Assembly: GCF_009730915.1 (NCBI RefSeq)
Contig: NC_052477.1
Span: 24,384,578 to 24,448,577 of the forward strand
Direction of reading: 5' to 3'
DNA from: Dioscorea cayenensis subsp. rotundata
Lineage: Eukaryota > Streptophyta > Magnoliopsida > Dioscoreales > Dioscoreaceae
Length of the DNA stretch: 64,000 nt
A model generated the notes under the pieces. That model was not told where the DNA came from and did not search any database. It saw only the letters and a program-made list of their open reading frames with translations. Shown piece by piece: positions 44,986-56,656 of the stretch. The number at the start of each line of letters is the position of its first letter. Within the stretch, counting starts at the first letter, position 1. Made by a program: the position numbers and the translations under genes.

Positions 44986-45930
44986 AAATCATGTTGAAAA
45001 TCATGTTTTTTATACCATGTGGCGGTTTTCTAAATAAATTGACTATTTACCTTTACCAATGAAATAAAAGTTAACACCTTCAACGGTTTGTCCCTTGTTT
45101 GTTAGCTAAAGAAACCACATATCCTAGAAAGGAAAAATATTTCTCTATCCTTATTTTGCAATTTTGTGAAAGTAGAAGGTTTTTTTTTTGAAAAAAATTA
45201 TATATTATGCTAAGGAAGAGTATTTTTCTTATTTTCAGTTAGCAAGCTTGATGTTGGGTATCCTACATGTGAATATGTTTTCTATATTAATTACTACCTC
45301 AAGATATATCACCAGGACATGGAAAAACATGCAAGATTAATGATCACAATTGATGAAGGGATGGTGTTTTTCTTTTTTTCTTTTTAATTTAAAAGGATAA
45401 ACCACATATTATCTAATTTTCTTTAAAAACATCAAAGCATGGTGTTTTTAATTAATCGCTCATAACCATCTGATTTTTTTATTTTCTATTCTAATATTAA
45501 TCTGTGAGTTATTTTTTTTTATTTTTTGAATAAAATGGATAAACCACAAATTTATTAAAAAATAAAACATAACAAACAAGCTCAAAATAAAATGAAAACA
45601 AATAGAGAAATAATCTAAAAATGAAAACAAGAAAAAAGTTAGCATTCACTAGTGGTGAAGCCAACCCAAAATAATCACCAACCAAACAAAACTTAGAAGG
45701 AAAACAGCTAAGAAAACCAGAGCCATCCTCCGATTTTTTAGGCCTTCACAAGCTGAGGAAGGGAGTGGATCACTCCTGGGTAGAAGGACTGTGAGTTAGT
45801 TTTATCCATTATATCTGCTATAAAAAAACCCTCCTTTTTGTTATCACCGTCTCATACAGGAAAGGGCCCATCTTTGTGATTAGTGTCTTGTGGTATATAA
45901 TAATGATGGTTTATAACTTCATTTTTGTAT
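44986..45930. repeat. Duplicated flank segment, copy D (lacks the CACTA block)
   Basis: Aligns with 1-374 and then directly with 19484 onward, giving the empty-site allele of the CACTA insertion near 45820 (TCTGCTAT running into CCCTCCTTTTTGTTATCACC). It also contains 45236-45310, absent from copy A but matching copy B (CAGTTAGCAAG). A LINE tail sits inside at 45512-45788. Confidence 0.7.
45512..45788 (-). mobile_element. 5'-truncated LINE 3' end, 277 bp
   Basis: The target duplication CTGTGAGTTA lies at 45502-45511 and 45789-45798. The T run at its left edge is the minus-strand A tail. Copy A has the uninterrupted target near 340. No coding remnant is recognised. Confidence 0.85.
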
Positions 45931-46892
45931 GTGTTAGAAACTTGTTTGGTTATGTTTTATAGCTGAAAGATTAGTAATATTGAGATAGTGAATCTTTTAT
46001 TTTGTACTTCTTAATTTACATTAATTTATGTCAACTGTTGAACATGTCTCCTTCTTTTGTAACCTTCTCTCCTCTTTACTCATACGGGATTCAAAGCTTG
46101 CCCTCCCCGCTAGTGCTCATTCTCTCCCTCACTAAAATGAAGGAAGCCCATTTGTTCCTCCTTTCTCTCCCCTTGTCTCTTTCATTCCCTAGAATGAAGA
46201 ACGAGATGATGGCTCTTGCTTGAGAAAATGTGGTAAATTGACACATGTGTACTGACTTAGACAATTACAAGTGATGTGGCATCTACGGTGACATGGTCAT
46301 GGAGGTGTTGACAAAGCTCTTTCGGAGTCCACATCATCAAATAAAAGCCCGAAATCCTTTGGACGGCCTCTCATTGAAACAAAATTAAAGTAGTGTGTCC
46401 ATTTTGATGTAAATTGAAATTTAAATACCAAAATGAAAAATCGGTATTCTTTAGTGTCCTATCAAAAATTTTACCCTGCTAAGTTCCTATTTGTTCCACA
46501 ACTTTCTATTTATATATGGGGAAAACTTAGGTGAAGTGCAATAGATGAAGTTCATGTAGTTCACCATTAGATTTTTGACACTTGTCTTGAAATGTGTAAT
46601 TTAATGAAAAAAATAAGGGTATTATGAACATGTTATTATATTTTAATATACTTTTAGGATGTGTGTTCAATAGACACTACACCAACTACACCTATCACAT
46701 TGCACCTAAATTGAACTCTTTAAATATACTTATGGTCTATCTACTTTATTAATAAATGATTAATAAACAATTTAAATTCAAACTAAAATTTTAGACTACT
46801 AAAGAAATAAAATGAGTTCAACCACATGAAAACATCTTTTAATAAACTTTGACATACCCAAATAACATTAGATAATTTGTAAACGTTTAGCG
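45931..46892. other. Intergenic; possible degenerate MITE at 46520-46720
   Basis: Around 46528 the words CTTAGGTGAAGTGCAATAG and, inverted near 46712, TTTAGGTGCAATGTGATAG form a diverged inverted repeat about 190 bases apart, suggesting an old MITE. No target duplication is confirmed. The rest shows no supported gene. Confidence 0.4.
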
Positions 46893-46901
46893 TATAGCAT
46901 T

Positions 46902-47242
46902 ATTTTTTTATTTTTTTATTTTTGGGAAAAGTGGATAAACCACATGTATTAAAAAAAAAGAGGAACACTACAGGGATCGACTAGGTGTGGAACAAAACAA
47001 AGAGAAAAAACCAAAACAGAAGAATAACAGAAGAAAAAATGAGTACAAACAATGAGGTCATCTAGGCCCACAAAGGGCAGCTGGACACCACAAAAGGCAA
47101 AAGGACTACTCTGTTTGAATGTCTTCTACCCCTGTTTGGACACTGAGAAACTCCAGACCACACCTAACCGCAGAGACTGGCCCTTCGAGTTTAGCTCTTT
47201 TGGCCTCCGACGCTGCATTAATAGAAGCCAAGAAACTTGGCA
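46902..47242 (-). mobile_element. 5'-truncated LINE 3' end, 341 bp
   Basis: The target duplication TATAGCATT lies at 46893-46901 and 47243-47251 and may extend one diverged base further. The T-rich left edge (46902-46924) is the minus-strand A tail. It shares the GTGGATAAACCACA word near its tail with the insert at 45512, so the two are related copies. Confidence 0.8.
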
Positions 47243-48598
47243 TATAGCATTGTTGGATAATAGGTAATCATTTTTTTAATTTATACTTATGATTAAATAT
47301 TAATAAATGTATTACTTGGGCTTAAACAAAACTTTCAAATTCATTCCAAAATGACTGAATAGTAATTTTCATTTTAATGAGGGCCTGAGTACAAGTATCC
47401 CCGCCAGAACCTGGCTACGGTTCCGTCTCCGTCTCTTGCTGTGCTGCGTCTCGCTTCCGCTGCGCCGACACGCTCCACAACACTATGCCATGCTCCATTG
47501 CGGCACATCACTCTTGCTTTCATCTCATGAGGAGCCTTTTACGGGCGGAGACAAGCCGAACTCGAGCACCTCTTGTTTGCCTAGCTCGGCTTGTTTAAAC
47601 CCCTACTACTCACAGTTCAAGTGCCAAGCTCTCCAATGAACTCCATCTCTGCCAAACTCTTCCACTCCCATGTCCACTTCCTCTGCACTGCAAAGTCGGC
47701 ACCTTTCTTGACGTCTAGGGTTAGGATTTCGCCTAGGGCTACAAAGATTTCCAATTTGCAGCTCAAGGAGAAGTTGTTGGATTCTTTCTCCTTGAGCCCA
47801 CTGGGAGGAGACGAGGGAGTGATTTGTGCTTCGGAGCCTTAATGGGTTCTTGGAGTGGATCCTGATGTCTCTGGCGCAGTCGCACTTTTGAAGCCCGATG
47901 GTTCTGTCTCTTCGGCTCAGGTCGAACACTGTTCTTTGTTTTACCTTTTGAATCGCAATGTTCTTTTAACTAATTGTGATTGAGGTAACAATGTAACTCA
48001 ATAACATCCAGTTTTACAATCAATCATCACTTCTTAAAAAAGAAAATAAATTTGTTTTTATCTACGATTCAATGTAGAAATGTCTGGTAATAATCTTTGT
48101 AAAGTTTTATTTTGAGCAGTATTTCAATTTTTATGGGCCTAAACTGTCAAGTTTCTCATATTCAATTTTATTATTGATTATTTTGAACCACTTGTTGATA
48201 TGAAGTTGTTAGTGAAGGCATTTACTCTGAATCACAATGAAATTGACATATTATATCTTCAACAGTCTTGTTATTTGGTGACAATAGTTACTTATCCTTA
48301 ATATACTTACATATCCTGGTTGAATTGAATCGCATAGCTTTGTTTTCATCTTTAACTAATGCTGAAAATGTAATTCAAAGTTTCCTGCTTATTACTTTCT
48401 TGGGTAGCTAAGGACCATTATTATTTCTATTTCTCTTTGGCAAGCTTTCATAACAATCATGTACGGATCCCATATTGCAGGTCTTTGATACCCCAAATGT
48501 AAAAGTACTGGTTGGGAAAAGAGTTCGAAATTGTTTGGATGTGAGGTCTATCGTTTAGTTGCTTCAGACCTTTGGTGCACCACATTGTATGAAGTTCG

Positions 48599-48735
48599 AA
48601 TCTGTGTAATTGTTAGTGTGGTCCTATCATTCTCTATTTTTCTTGACTTGTATATGTGTTTAAAGTTTCTAGAATTTGTGTAAATGTTAGTTGTGGTCCC
48701 ATCATTCTCTGTTTTCCTTGACTTGTATATGTGTT
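48599..48735 (+). repeat. Two tandem copies of a 63 bp unit in the MOC1 intron
   Basis: Units at 48599-48661 and 48672-48735 share CATTCTCTxTTTTxCTTGACTTGTATATGTG. The duplication directly follows the point where MOC1 exon 2 loses homology. Confidence 0.85.
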
Positions 48736-49239
48736 TTCAAGGTTTGTAACATGCTTGATGTTCATAACCATGGTTTACCTGCTGGTAGGTAGTTGCTATT
48801 GGTTCTACAATTATTTAAAGCATCCATATTTTTCATTCTGGATTTCATAAAGTCACTAGTCTCAGATTATTTTCTTGATTAATCTTCCGTTCCAAATAGT
48901 CTTGATAGAATTCGTTTAGGAAACAAAAAGGAAGCAGAATGAATCCTTATAATGGTCTCTTTCTGAATCATAAATGGACTGAAGTTTAATGTTTGTGATC
49001 TAACCCTTGCCTTAGTTTGATGCCCTTTCAACACCTTGAATGACTTGGTCTTGGTCTTAAGTTTTGTATTTTCTGATTCTATTGATCAAGAACTGCAAGA
49101 TGCTCATTTTTTATGGTTCAAAATGCTTACTGTGTTAACTAAATCAATTTATCTGTGGTAACAGAAGGCTGCCAGATGCACAGTGGAAATTCCTGGGATC
49201 CTGTCCATGTGCAGATTATTGCGCATTATGTTTTGTTAG

Positions 49240-52200
49240 TGTTAGAGCTTAGATTGGTTAATGGGCCATATTGGGCCCATATATAAACCCTAATATTTCT
49301 CTATATATACTCTTGTATTCTTTTTCTTAATTGATATCCAAATTATTTCTCCTATTCTCACATGGTACCAGAGCATTGGGTTAGACCCTAGTGGCCACCC
49401 AAAACCCTAGCCGTCGCCGTCGCCGCCGCCATTCTAAACCCTAGCCTTCAACTCTCTGCCGCCACCTCTACCACTAGCCACCGCTCATCTCTCGTAGTTC
49501 CCATTGTTCTACGGGCACCTGGTGATGTTCCTCAGCCCTCACCAGTGATGTCCTTGTCTTGTTGCTGAAGGATTTGTCTCTTTGTCGTCATGTCTTCATC
49601 TCATGGGTATGGTAATGGCTCCTCTCGTGGTGGTCGAGGAACCGGTTGTGGTGATTCTCGGGGTAGGTTTGTGTGCACCTTTTGTCGACGGACGGGCCAC
49701 GCTGAGAATCGTTGTTGGGATAAGCATGGTCATCCGGTAATGGTCAATACTAGTACAGAGTTGGCCGATCCGTCACCTACTTCTGGTGCTGAACAGTTTG
49801 TCACTATCTCTCTGGCTGACTTTGCACGGTTCCAGTAGCTACAGGACACAGTTTCTCATGCTATAGTCTCTTCTCCTATTTCCTTAGGTAATGCCTTTCT
49901 TGCTTCCAGGGACAGTTCCTCGATTATTGACTTCGGAGCCTCCTCTCACATGACAGGTACAAAATCTTTTTTTTCAAAATCTTTCTCCATATGTTTTTTG
50001 TTCTATGGAAATTGCTGATGGACGATCTTGCTTAGTGTCCGGAGAAGGAGTTGTGCAGGCTTCCTCTCAACTTAAACTAACTGATGTTCTTTTTGTACCT
50101 GATTTTCCTATCAAGTTGCTATTTGTTTCTGCGATCACTAAACAGTTGAATTGTAGTGTTACTTTTTTCCCTTTTCATTGCACTTTTTAGGATCTGCGGA
50201 AGGGGAAGAGGATTGGTTTAGAGCATAATCGTGGTGACGGCGTGTATACGTTGGTGCGTGATGATATTCCTTGTGGTTTGGCAACTTCTATTTCGGACAC
50301 CGAGTCATCACTTATATGGCACTTTAGATTGGGTCATCCTTCTCTTAGTCGTCTTCAGCAGGCTTTGCTTTGGATTCGGGTCGAGTCATTTCAATGTGAG
50401 TCATGTCAGTTGGGTAAGCATCATCGCGCTACCTTTAAACGTTCTACTCTAGTGTCTAGTCAGTCGTCATTTGATCTAGTTCATTGTGATGTTTGGGGAC
50501 CTTCTAGAGTCGTGTCTATTTCTGGTCATCATTAATATGTTGTGTTTGTTGATGATTTTTCCCGAGTGTCATGGGTATATTTGTTAAAAGACCATCGATC
50601 TATTGTTGATGTGCTTAAAACATTTATTTTGGAAGTACAAAATCAGTTTTCCACTGTTATCAAATGTCTTCATAGTGATAATGCTTTAGAATTTGTATCT
50701 TCTACTATAAATTCTTTATGTGCGTCCTTTGGGATTATTCATCAAACCACCTGTCCACACACCTCTCAGCAGAATGGGGTTACTGAACGAAAGCATCGTC
50801 ACATCTTAGATGTTGCAAGCACTCTCTTAGTGGAGCATAATATCCCTAGGTATTTATGGTCTAATGCTATCTTAACTGTAGTATATCTTATTAATCGTAT
50901 GCCTTCTGCACCCCTAGGGGGAGAGGTCCCTCTACGTCGTCTTTCTACCTGATACTAGTTGTTTCGCTTGTGTTCTCGTCTTTTTGGTTGTGTTGGTTTT
51001 GTTCAGGATTTAACTCCTTGTTTGGATAAGTTGTGCCCGCGTGCGCTTAAATATGTCTTTGTTAGATATTTCCGCACCCAATATGAATATCATTTGTACC
51101 ACCCGACTAGTCAGAAGTACTATGTGTCTATGGATGTCACGTTTTTTGAGTCTCAATCTTTTTTTGCTGACTCAGGTTCTCATGATTTGTTGAATACGTC
51201 GTCTGATATTGTTCTACCTATTCTTGTTTCAGTTACTCCACCTGTGCCTGTGCCTAGTGTGACATCTCCTCTAGTAGATCCAAATGATGGCCGTTTTGGA
51301 CGAGTTTATTATCGCCGCCAACATGTACCACCGCCAGATTCGCCTCCTCCGATTGTCTCCCTGGATGATGCAGACCCGTCTCTTGATCTTCCCATTGCTT
51401 TCACAAAGGTATTCGTTCTTGTACCAAACATCCCATCTCACTTTTTATTTCTTATGATAATCTTCACCCATCCTTCCGCACATTTGCTCTTTCCTTGTCT
51501 GCTGAGTCAATCCCCAGGAACTACCAGGATGCATGTCTGCTTCCACAATGGAAGAAGGCAATGGATGAGGAAATGGAAGCCTTGAGATCTTGTGGTACAT
51601 GGGAGCTCGTGCCTCGCCCTGCTGATACCAGCATCGTCACTTGCCGATGGGTCTTCTTTATCAAGCACAAAGCTGATGGTACAGTTGATCGCTACAAAGC
51701 TCGGTTGATAGCCCGTGGTTTTACTCAGACTTATGGTGTTGATTATGCTGAGACTTTTTCACTGGTTGCTCGTCTGAATTCCATTCGCATTCTACTGTCG
51801 GTAGCTATGAATCAATCATGGGCACTCTGTCAACTCGATGTAAAGAATGCCTTTCTCTACGGAGACTTAGTTGAGACAGTGTTTATGGAGTAACCTCCAG
51901 GGTATGTTGCTCAGGGGGAGAATGTTGTTTGCCAGCTCAAGAAAGCGATCTATGGTCTGAAACAAAGTCCTCGTGTATGGTTTGAAAAGTTTAGTGTAAT
52001 TGCAGTTACAGATGGTTTTTGTAGGTGCAATGTGGATCACTCCGTCTTCTATAAGAACACTTTATCTGGATGTGTTGTACTTGCGGTATATGTCGATGAT
52101 ATCTTGTTGACGGGTAGCGATTATCAGGGCATTCAGAGAACTAAAGAGCATTTAATGAAGTATTTCGTTACACGAGACATGGGACGACCTAGATAGTTCC

Positions 52201-53174
52201 TTGGTATTGAGTTTGCATATGCCAAAGGAAAGATGATGCTTTCACAGCGGAAGTATGTGTTGGACTTACTTGAGGAGAGTGGTTTATTAGGTTGTAAACC
52301 AGAGAGTACACCTATTGAGCAGTCACCACCCTTCTGGGAGGCATCATCCCCAACTCTCAAAGATCCAGGTCAATATAGACATTTGATTGGCAAGCTCATT
52401 TATCTAACAGTTACTCATCCTGATATATCTTACGCAGTTGGACTATTGAGTCAGTTTATGCATGAGCCACGAGAAGTTCACTGGCAGGGTGCTCTGAGGG
52501 TGCTTGCATATGTTAAAGGAGCTCCCAGCAAAGGCCTTCTCTACAAGAATCATGGTCACCTAGACATTGCAGCCTATTTTGGCTCAGGTTATGCTGGCGA
52601 CAGAGGTGACAGAAAGTCTACGTCAGGGTTTTGTACGTATGCTGGTGGAAACTTGGTTACTTGGCGAAGTAAGAAGCAGAATGTGGTTTCAAGATCGAGT
52701 GTCGAAGCAGAGTACAGATCAATGGCACAGACAGCTTGTGAGATGGTTTGGGTGTAGTCTCTTCTATCTGAGTTAGGATTCCCCATCACGATACCTATGC
52801 AGATGTTATGTGATAATCAGGCCGCCATCTTCATTGCAAACAATCCAACATTCCATGAGTGTACCAAGCATGTAGAGGTTGATTGTCACTATATTCGTGA
52901 TATGGTATTAAAGGGAGTCATTTCTACGCCATATACCCAGTTATCTGAGCAACTGGCGGATATCTTCACCAAGGGTTTAAGTGTTAAAGTTTTTAGTAAT
53001 CTATGTAACAAGCTGGGCATGTTCGATATATATGCTCCAGCTTGAGGGGGAGTGTTAGAGCTTAGATTGGTTAATGGGCCATATTGGGCCCATACACAAA
53101 CCTTAATATTTCTCTATATATACTCTTGTATTCTTTTCTTAATTGATATCCAAATTATTTCTCCTATTCTCACA
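49240..53174 (+). mobile_element. Copia retrotransposon 2 with very short LTRs, internally deleted
   Basis: LTRs of about 122 bp (49240-49362 and 53053-53174) begin TGTTAGAGCTTAG and end TTCTCACA. They differ at a few positions. The primer site TGGTACCAGAGC (49363-49374) abuts the 5' LTR, and the purine tract TTGAGGGGGAG (53042-53052) abuts the 3' LTR. Flanking bases GTTAG and GCTGA are not an exact duplication. It lies within the MOC1 copy A gene. Confidence 0.9.
49590..53045 (+). pseudogene. Copia 2 polyprotein, broken and missing most of gag
   Basis: Only the end of gag remains: 49590 begins MSSSHGYGNGSSRGG and soon reaches the knuckle CTFCRRTGHAENRC. Protease (IIDFGASSHMTG, with Phe in the usual Ser position), gag-pre-integrase (LIWHFRLGHPSLSRLQ), integrase (FVDDFSRVSWVYLL; HTSQQNGVTERKHRH), reverse transcriptase ([33 protein letters not shown]) and RNase H (DRKSTSGFCTYAGG, EQLADIFTKGL) follow. 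Stops interrupt after FQ at about 49837, after HCTF at about 50190, after SGHH at about 50533, after VFME at 51891, after GRPR at about 52195 and after MVWV at 52755. A frame disturbance lies near 50940-50960. Confidence 0.88.
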
Positions 53175-53673
53175 GCTGAAGAAGTTCATTTTGTCTTTTT
53201 ATTTGGAGGTGTTTTTTCTTGTATTTAGTTGATTATGATCATAATCTTTAGTCTGTTATATCTGATTTATTAATCCGTTCCTTAGTTCTGCTTTACTTCA
53301 AGAGTTAACTTACTAACCCTAGATGATAGCTGGAGATTTCTTTTAATTGTATAGAATTTTTGGCAGGATGATAGCAGGGAAGTTGCTTCTGCTCTGTTCT
53401 CATCTTTGAGCCATCAATTAAAGAGGAAGAAAGATCATGGTATGTATTGTCAACAAATTACCCAAAACTGGTTTACATTGTATACACTGTAACAAACATG
53501 CTTCTTCATGGAGTATTACCTGCATCTTTGCTTCCATAGGTCGAGCTGAAGCTCTTCTTATTGCGGCATATGGAAGAGGCCTTATAGAACAAATGGACCA
53601 AGTTGATTATAATGGTTCTCATATATTTTCTGACCTGTTCAATTCATTGATCATAGAAAAGAAGGCAGTTTAA

Positions 53674-54399
53674 AACTTCTGAGAAAGCATTTACTAGCTT
53701 GGCAGAAGTTTTTCTCATTTTTCACGTTAACCAGTTCCTTTGATTTGCTTGTTCTACCACTTGGCTGGCAACCAAATAGGACTGACTGAAAATTCTTAAG
53801 ATTAGATTTACAACAGGCCTCTTGTAATGTCATTTGAAGATACATTATCCCTGTAATTACAGCCATAGAAATTTCAGGTCTCCAGATAGGTGTCTCTATA
53901 ACTTGCATTCAACACACAGATATCATTTCTTTTCCTTGTGTTGTTTTACCTCTAAAATTATTGCTGAAAGCCAATTTGCTGCGGAATATGAATCAATTCT
54001 CTCAATTTATGAGAAATGGCTGATTTGGTGTGCGTATCATGATCTTTCCCATAAGCTTGGTTCATTTGGGTGCTTCCACTTATGTGAGGATTCCTTCACA
54101 ATGGCAAATGAAAGCAAAGGAGATGAAGTGCCTTAGTGGTATGCATCGATCAACTCTGCTTAAAGTTGCTAATGATACTCTAACCATAAAAAATGTATTT
54201 TTAATAATAAATTAGCTAATACATTTGAGTAATTTGAGATGTAATCGGCCTTCTGTTTCACTCTACAGTCCCATGGAGGCAGGCAAAGCAGGTTGTCTCA
54301 AGGTCAGCCTGTCTAGTGGAAGTCTGTGTGCTGATTATTTTGAATGCTAAGAAGTATTGAAGCTTTGTTTAAAGCAGAGAATCAGATCTCAAGCTTCCA
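53674..54399. other. MOC1 copy A 3' flank
   Basis: The part 53770-53910 aligns with 56520-56650 in copy B (GATTAGATTTACAACAGGCC and AATTTCAGGTCT words). After 53930 no feature is recognised. Confidence 0.5.
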
Positions 54400-54800
54400 G
54401 TTCAGGCTCTGGGAAAACGCAATGGCCATGGGAGCAGATCTTTCTTCTACCTTGTACTTATTGTCAAGTTGATAGCACCTTGTGTTCCTGTGATGTCTTG
54501 GCTCTATTTACTATGATGCAGAGAACATATTGGGCAAGGCCAACACATGTTCTAGTGGTCAACAAGAAGTTAGAGTTCTGGGTTCGTTGCTTCTGCAAGG
54601 TGTGCAACTTCTCTCTTTTTAACCTACTTTTCTTTCTACTGAAGCTTGAGAACAAGTTGGAGATGCACAAGTTTGATCTCAAGGTTAATAATCTCTCTAG
54701 GTTCAGAAAACCACACCACAGTCTCACTTGTTTGGAATCAAACCAGTTCTGATTGTCAAAGGTGAAGATAAGTTGAAAATAGTGGAATGCTCCTTAGTCA
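54400..54800 (+). pseudogene. CNL N-terminal relic (coiled coil to start of NB-ARC)
   Basis: Nucleotides align with 27245-27600 of the CNL: GATGTCTTGGCTCTAT against GATGTTGCCTATGATG, CCAACACATGTTCTAGT against CCAATACACATGTCCTGC, and GGAGATGCACAAGTTTGATCTCAAGG against its counterpart. In protein, KLEMHKFDLKVNNLSRFRKP parallels EEMHKFNFKVADN in the CNL. The DEDK-like segment aligns near 54765. Indels destroy the frame. The NB-ARC and LRR parts are missing. Confidence 0.7.
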
Positions 54801-55369
54801 TCATTTTGCTGAGAAAATGGTGGTGTTTTTATATTGTTGATATTGCGGCTTAGTAATGCTGCCCTCTCCCCTGCTATTCTTCAAGCTATTCCTTTTCCTT
54901 ATTGTGTAACATCTGAGCCCTCTTTCCTGAGGGTTGCTTAGTTTAGAGGCTGAGCTTGGGTTTGTTTGTATTCTAACAATCATTGTGATACTGAACCACA
55001 TTATACAGAGTGCAAATTCAATTATAAGGAATTGGTTAACACACCCTAAACCTAGGCTTGACAAGCTTTCTTTATTGATCTTAATTATTGTTTGATTTAT
55101 GTTAATTGCATGTTTTGAGGCTTACTAGCATATCTAGTTTCAAACAAAAGTATTAAGAAACTTAGGAAAGTTTGTACAGAGTCAGAGATACGTAAATAAA
55201 AGGATGAGGGTATCTGTTTGCAAGTGTAAAGTCAGCTTTGCTAGTTCTATGACCGGAAATGATTCCATATGTTATTTTGCAATATTGGCTTAATATAAAT
55301 GAGGGGAATGAAAGTGCCATATAGATCACAATGGGTGAACGGTAGATGTTTTTGATGACTATAGTACTT
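54801..55369. other. Intergenic, nothing recognised
   Basis: No gene or delimited repeat is supported. Copy B of the MOC1 segment begins around here by gradual similarity. Confidence 0.4.
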
Positions 55370-56655
55370 ACCCATATTCAGTTTCATCATTGCTATTATT
55401 TGAAGCGCTTGATGATGTTAAGTTGTTGACACACGTTTATTTTAATGCACTGCTATGAAAAAATTGTAATCTATTTCTAGTACCCTTCTTGCTTGGTGAT
55501 AGGTTGATTATTAGTGGAGTAATTATCATATTTGTATATTTTGTCTTCTAACTTGAGTTAAAGTTTTAGATATATATTTTCATCTTTAACTTCTAAATTG
55601 GCAATTTTACTAATATCAAGAATGTGATGCAAACTTTTTGATTGGTTACTATTTTTTTTTGGGAAGAGTTTTATTATGGTTGTCTTATTTCTCGTTGTTA
55701 AGCTCGGGTAACCATCTCATGGACATTTTAGGCCTTTTGATTCTTCTACCGTAAAATATTGCATAGTGATTTCTTTGTTTCATGCCACATTAAAACTTAT
55801 AAATGGATTGATTGTTAATGTTTGTGATCCATTGTTTGTTTTCCCCTGTTTGATGCCATCTCACTATCTTGGTTGGGCTTGGCTTGATCCTTATTTGAAT
55901 TTTCTTGAGTTATTGATAAGAAACAGAGCTATTGTCTTTGTTACCTTTTCAAAATAACTAGATGTTTTTTCAAATGTGATAAAAATGCTCATTTTTGACA
56001 AAAAAACCATATATCGTATGCATAAGCCCAAATTCCTTCCCAATTGCAAATTGTTTAGATGTTGAGTGTTGATAAGAGCTGATGTGTTAGCTTTTAGAGA
56101 AGCAGAGAGTCACCAATATTTTCCTTGGACTCACTTGATTGTGATCATATATTTTCCTTACATGAGTGATAGCTGGAGGGTTGTTTCTCATTCCAACGAT
56201 TTTTTTGGCAGGATGATAGCAGGGAAGCTACCTTTTGTTATTCCCACCGTTGTGTTTCCAACTTAAGAGGAAGAAAGTCATGGTATTTGTCTTCAACTTC
56301 TTAGCCTGTATTTAGTTCTTGTCCACCCAATTACAATTTCAGTGTTACATTGTATACTTGAACTAGTACCTGCATCTGATGCTACAAATTGAGCTAAGCT
56401 TCTCCTTACTGTGCACACTGAAGTGGTCTTCCAAAACATTTTTTGAAAGTGTTTGACCTGTTTTATTCACTGAGCAAAGAAAGCAGTTCAAAGCTTTCCA
56501 GAAGGCAAGTAAATAGCTGACGATTGTTAGATTTACAATAGGCCTCTTGTAAATGCTGTTTGAAGATCCATTGTTCAATGAATTTTACTGCCCTTAATAA
56601 TTTCAGGTCTTTCATATTTATGTCTATATTATTTGCATTCAATACTGATCACATA
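55370..56655 (+). pseudogene. MOC1-like pseudogene, copy B (3' part of a tandem duplicate)
   Basis: Intron and exon landmarks of copy A recur in order: the TGATGCAAACTTTTTGATTGG block near 55626 (against 48370), the late exon from 56212 (GGATGATAGCAGGGAAG, reading DDSREA before frame loss), a degenerate version of the last exon near 56389, and the 3' flank at 56520-56650. Exon 1 is not present. Coding capacity is gone, and decay is deeper than in copy A. The Copia 4 fragment begins just after 56655. Confidence 0.75.
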
Positions 56656-56656
56656 A

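Larger units (their letters stand above)
47636..53673 (+). pseudogene. MOC1-like plastid Holliday-junction resolvase pseudogene, copy A
   Basis: MOC1 resolves recombination junctions in chloroplast nucleoids. Exon 1 (47636-47920) starts MNSISAKLFHSH, is transit-peptide-like, and reaches the RuvC-like core WVLGVDPDVSGAVALLKPDG, which keeps the catalytic Asp. A TAA at 47840-47842 interrupts it. Exon 2 (from 48481) reads VFDTPNVKVLVGKRV, then a TAG in place of a Gln codon, and degrades after TFGAP. The middle exons are not found. Late exons at 53367-53439 (DDSREVASALFSSLSHQLKR) and 53540-53673 (RAEALLIAAYGRGLIEQMDQ) are well kept with splice borders. A Copia element (49240-53174) occupies the middle. 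Confidence 0.85.

Noticed and set aside
46002..46223. Leucine/serine-rich plus-strand frame, possible small secreted protein
   Set aside because: No signal-peptide logic, conserved pattern or regulatory context; composition explains the open frame.
47052..47267. Plus-strand 71-codon frame
   Set aside because: Falls inside the LINE tail at 46902-47242 and is antisense to it.
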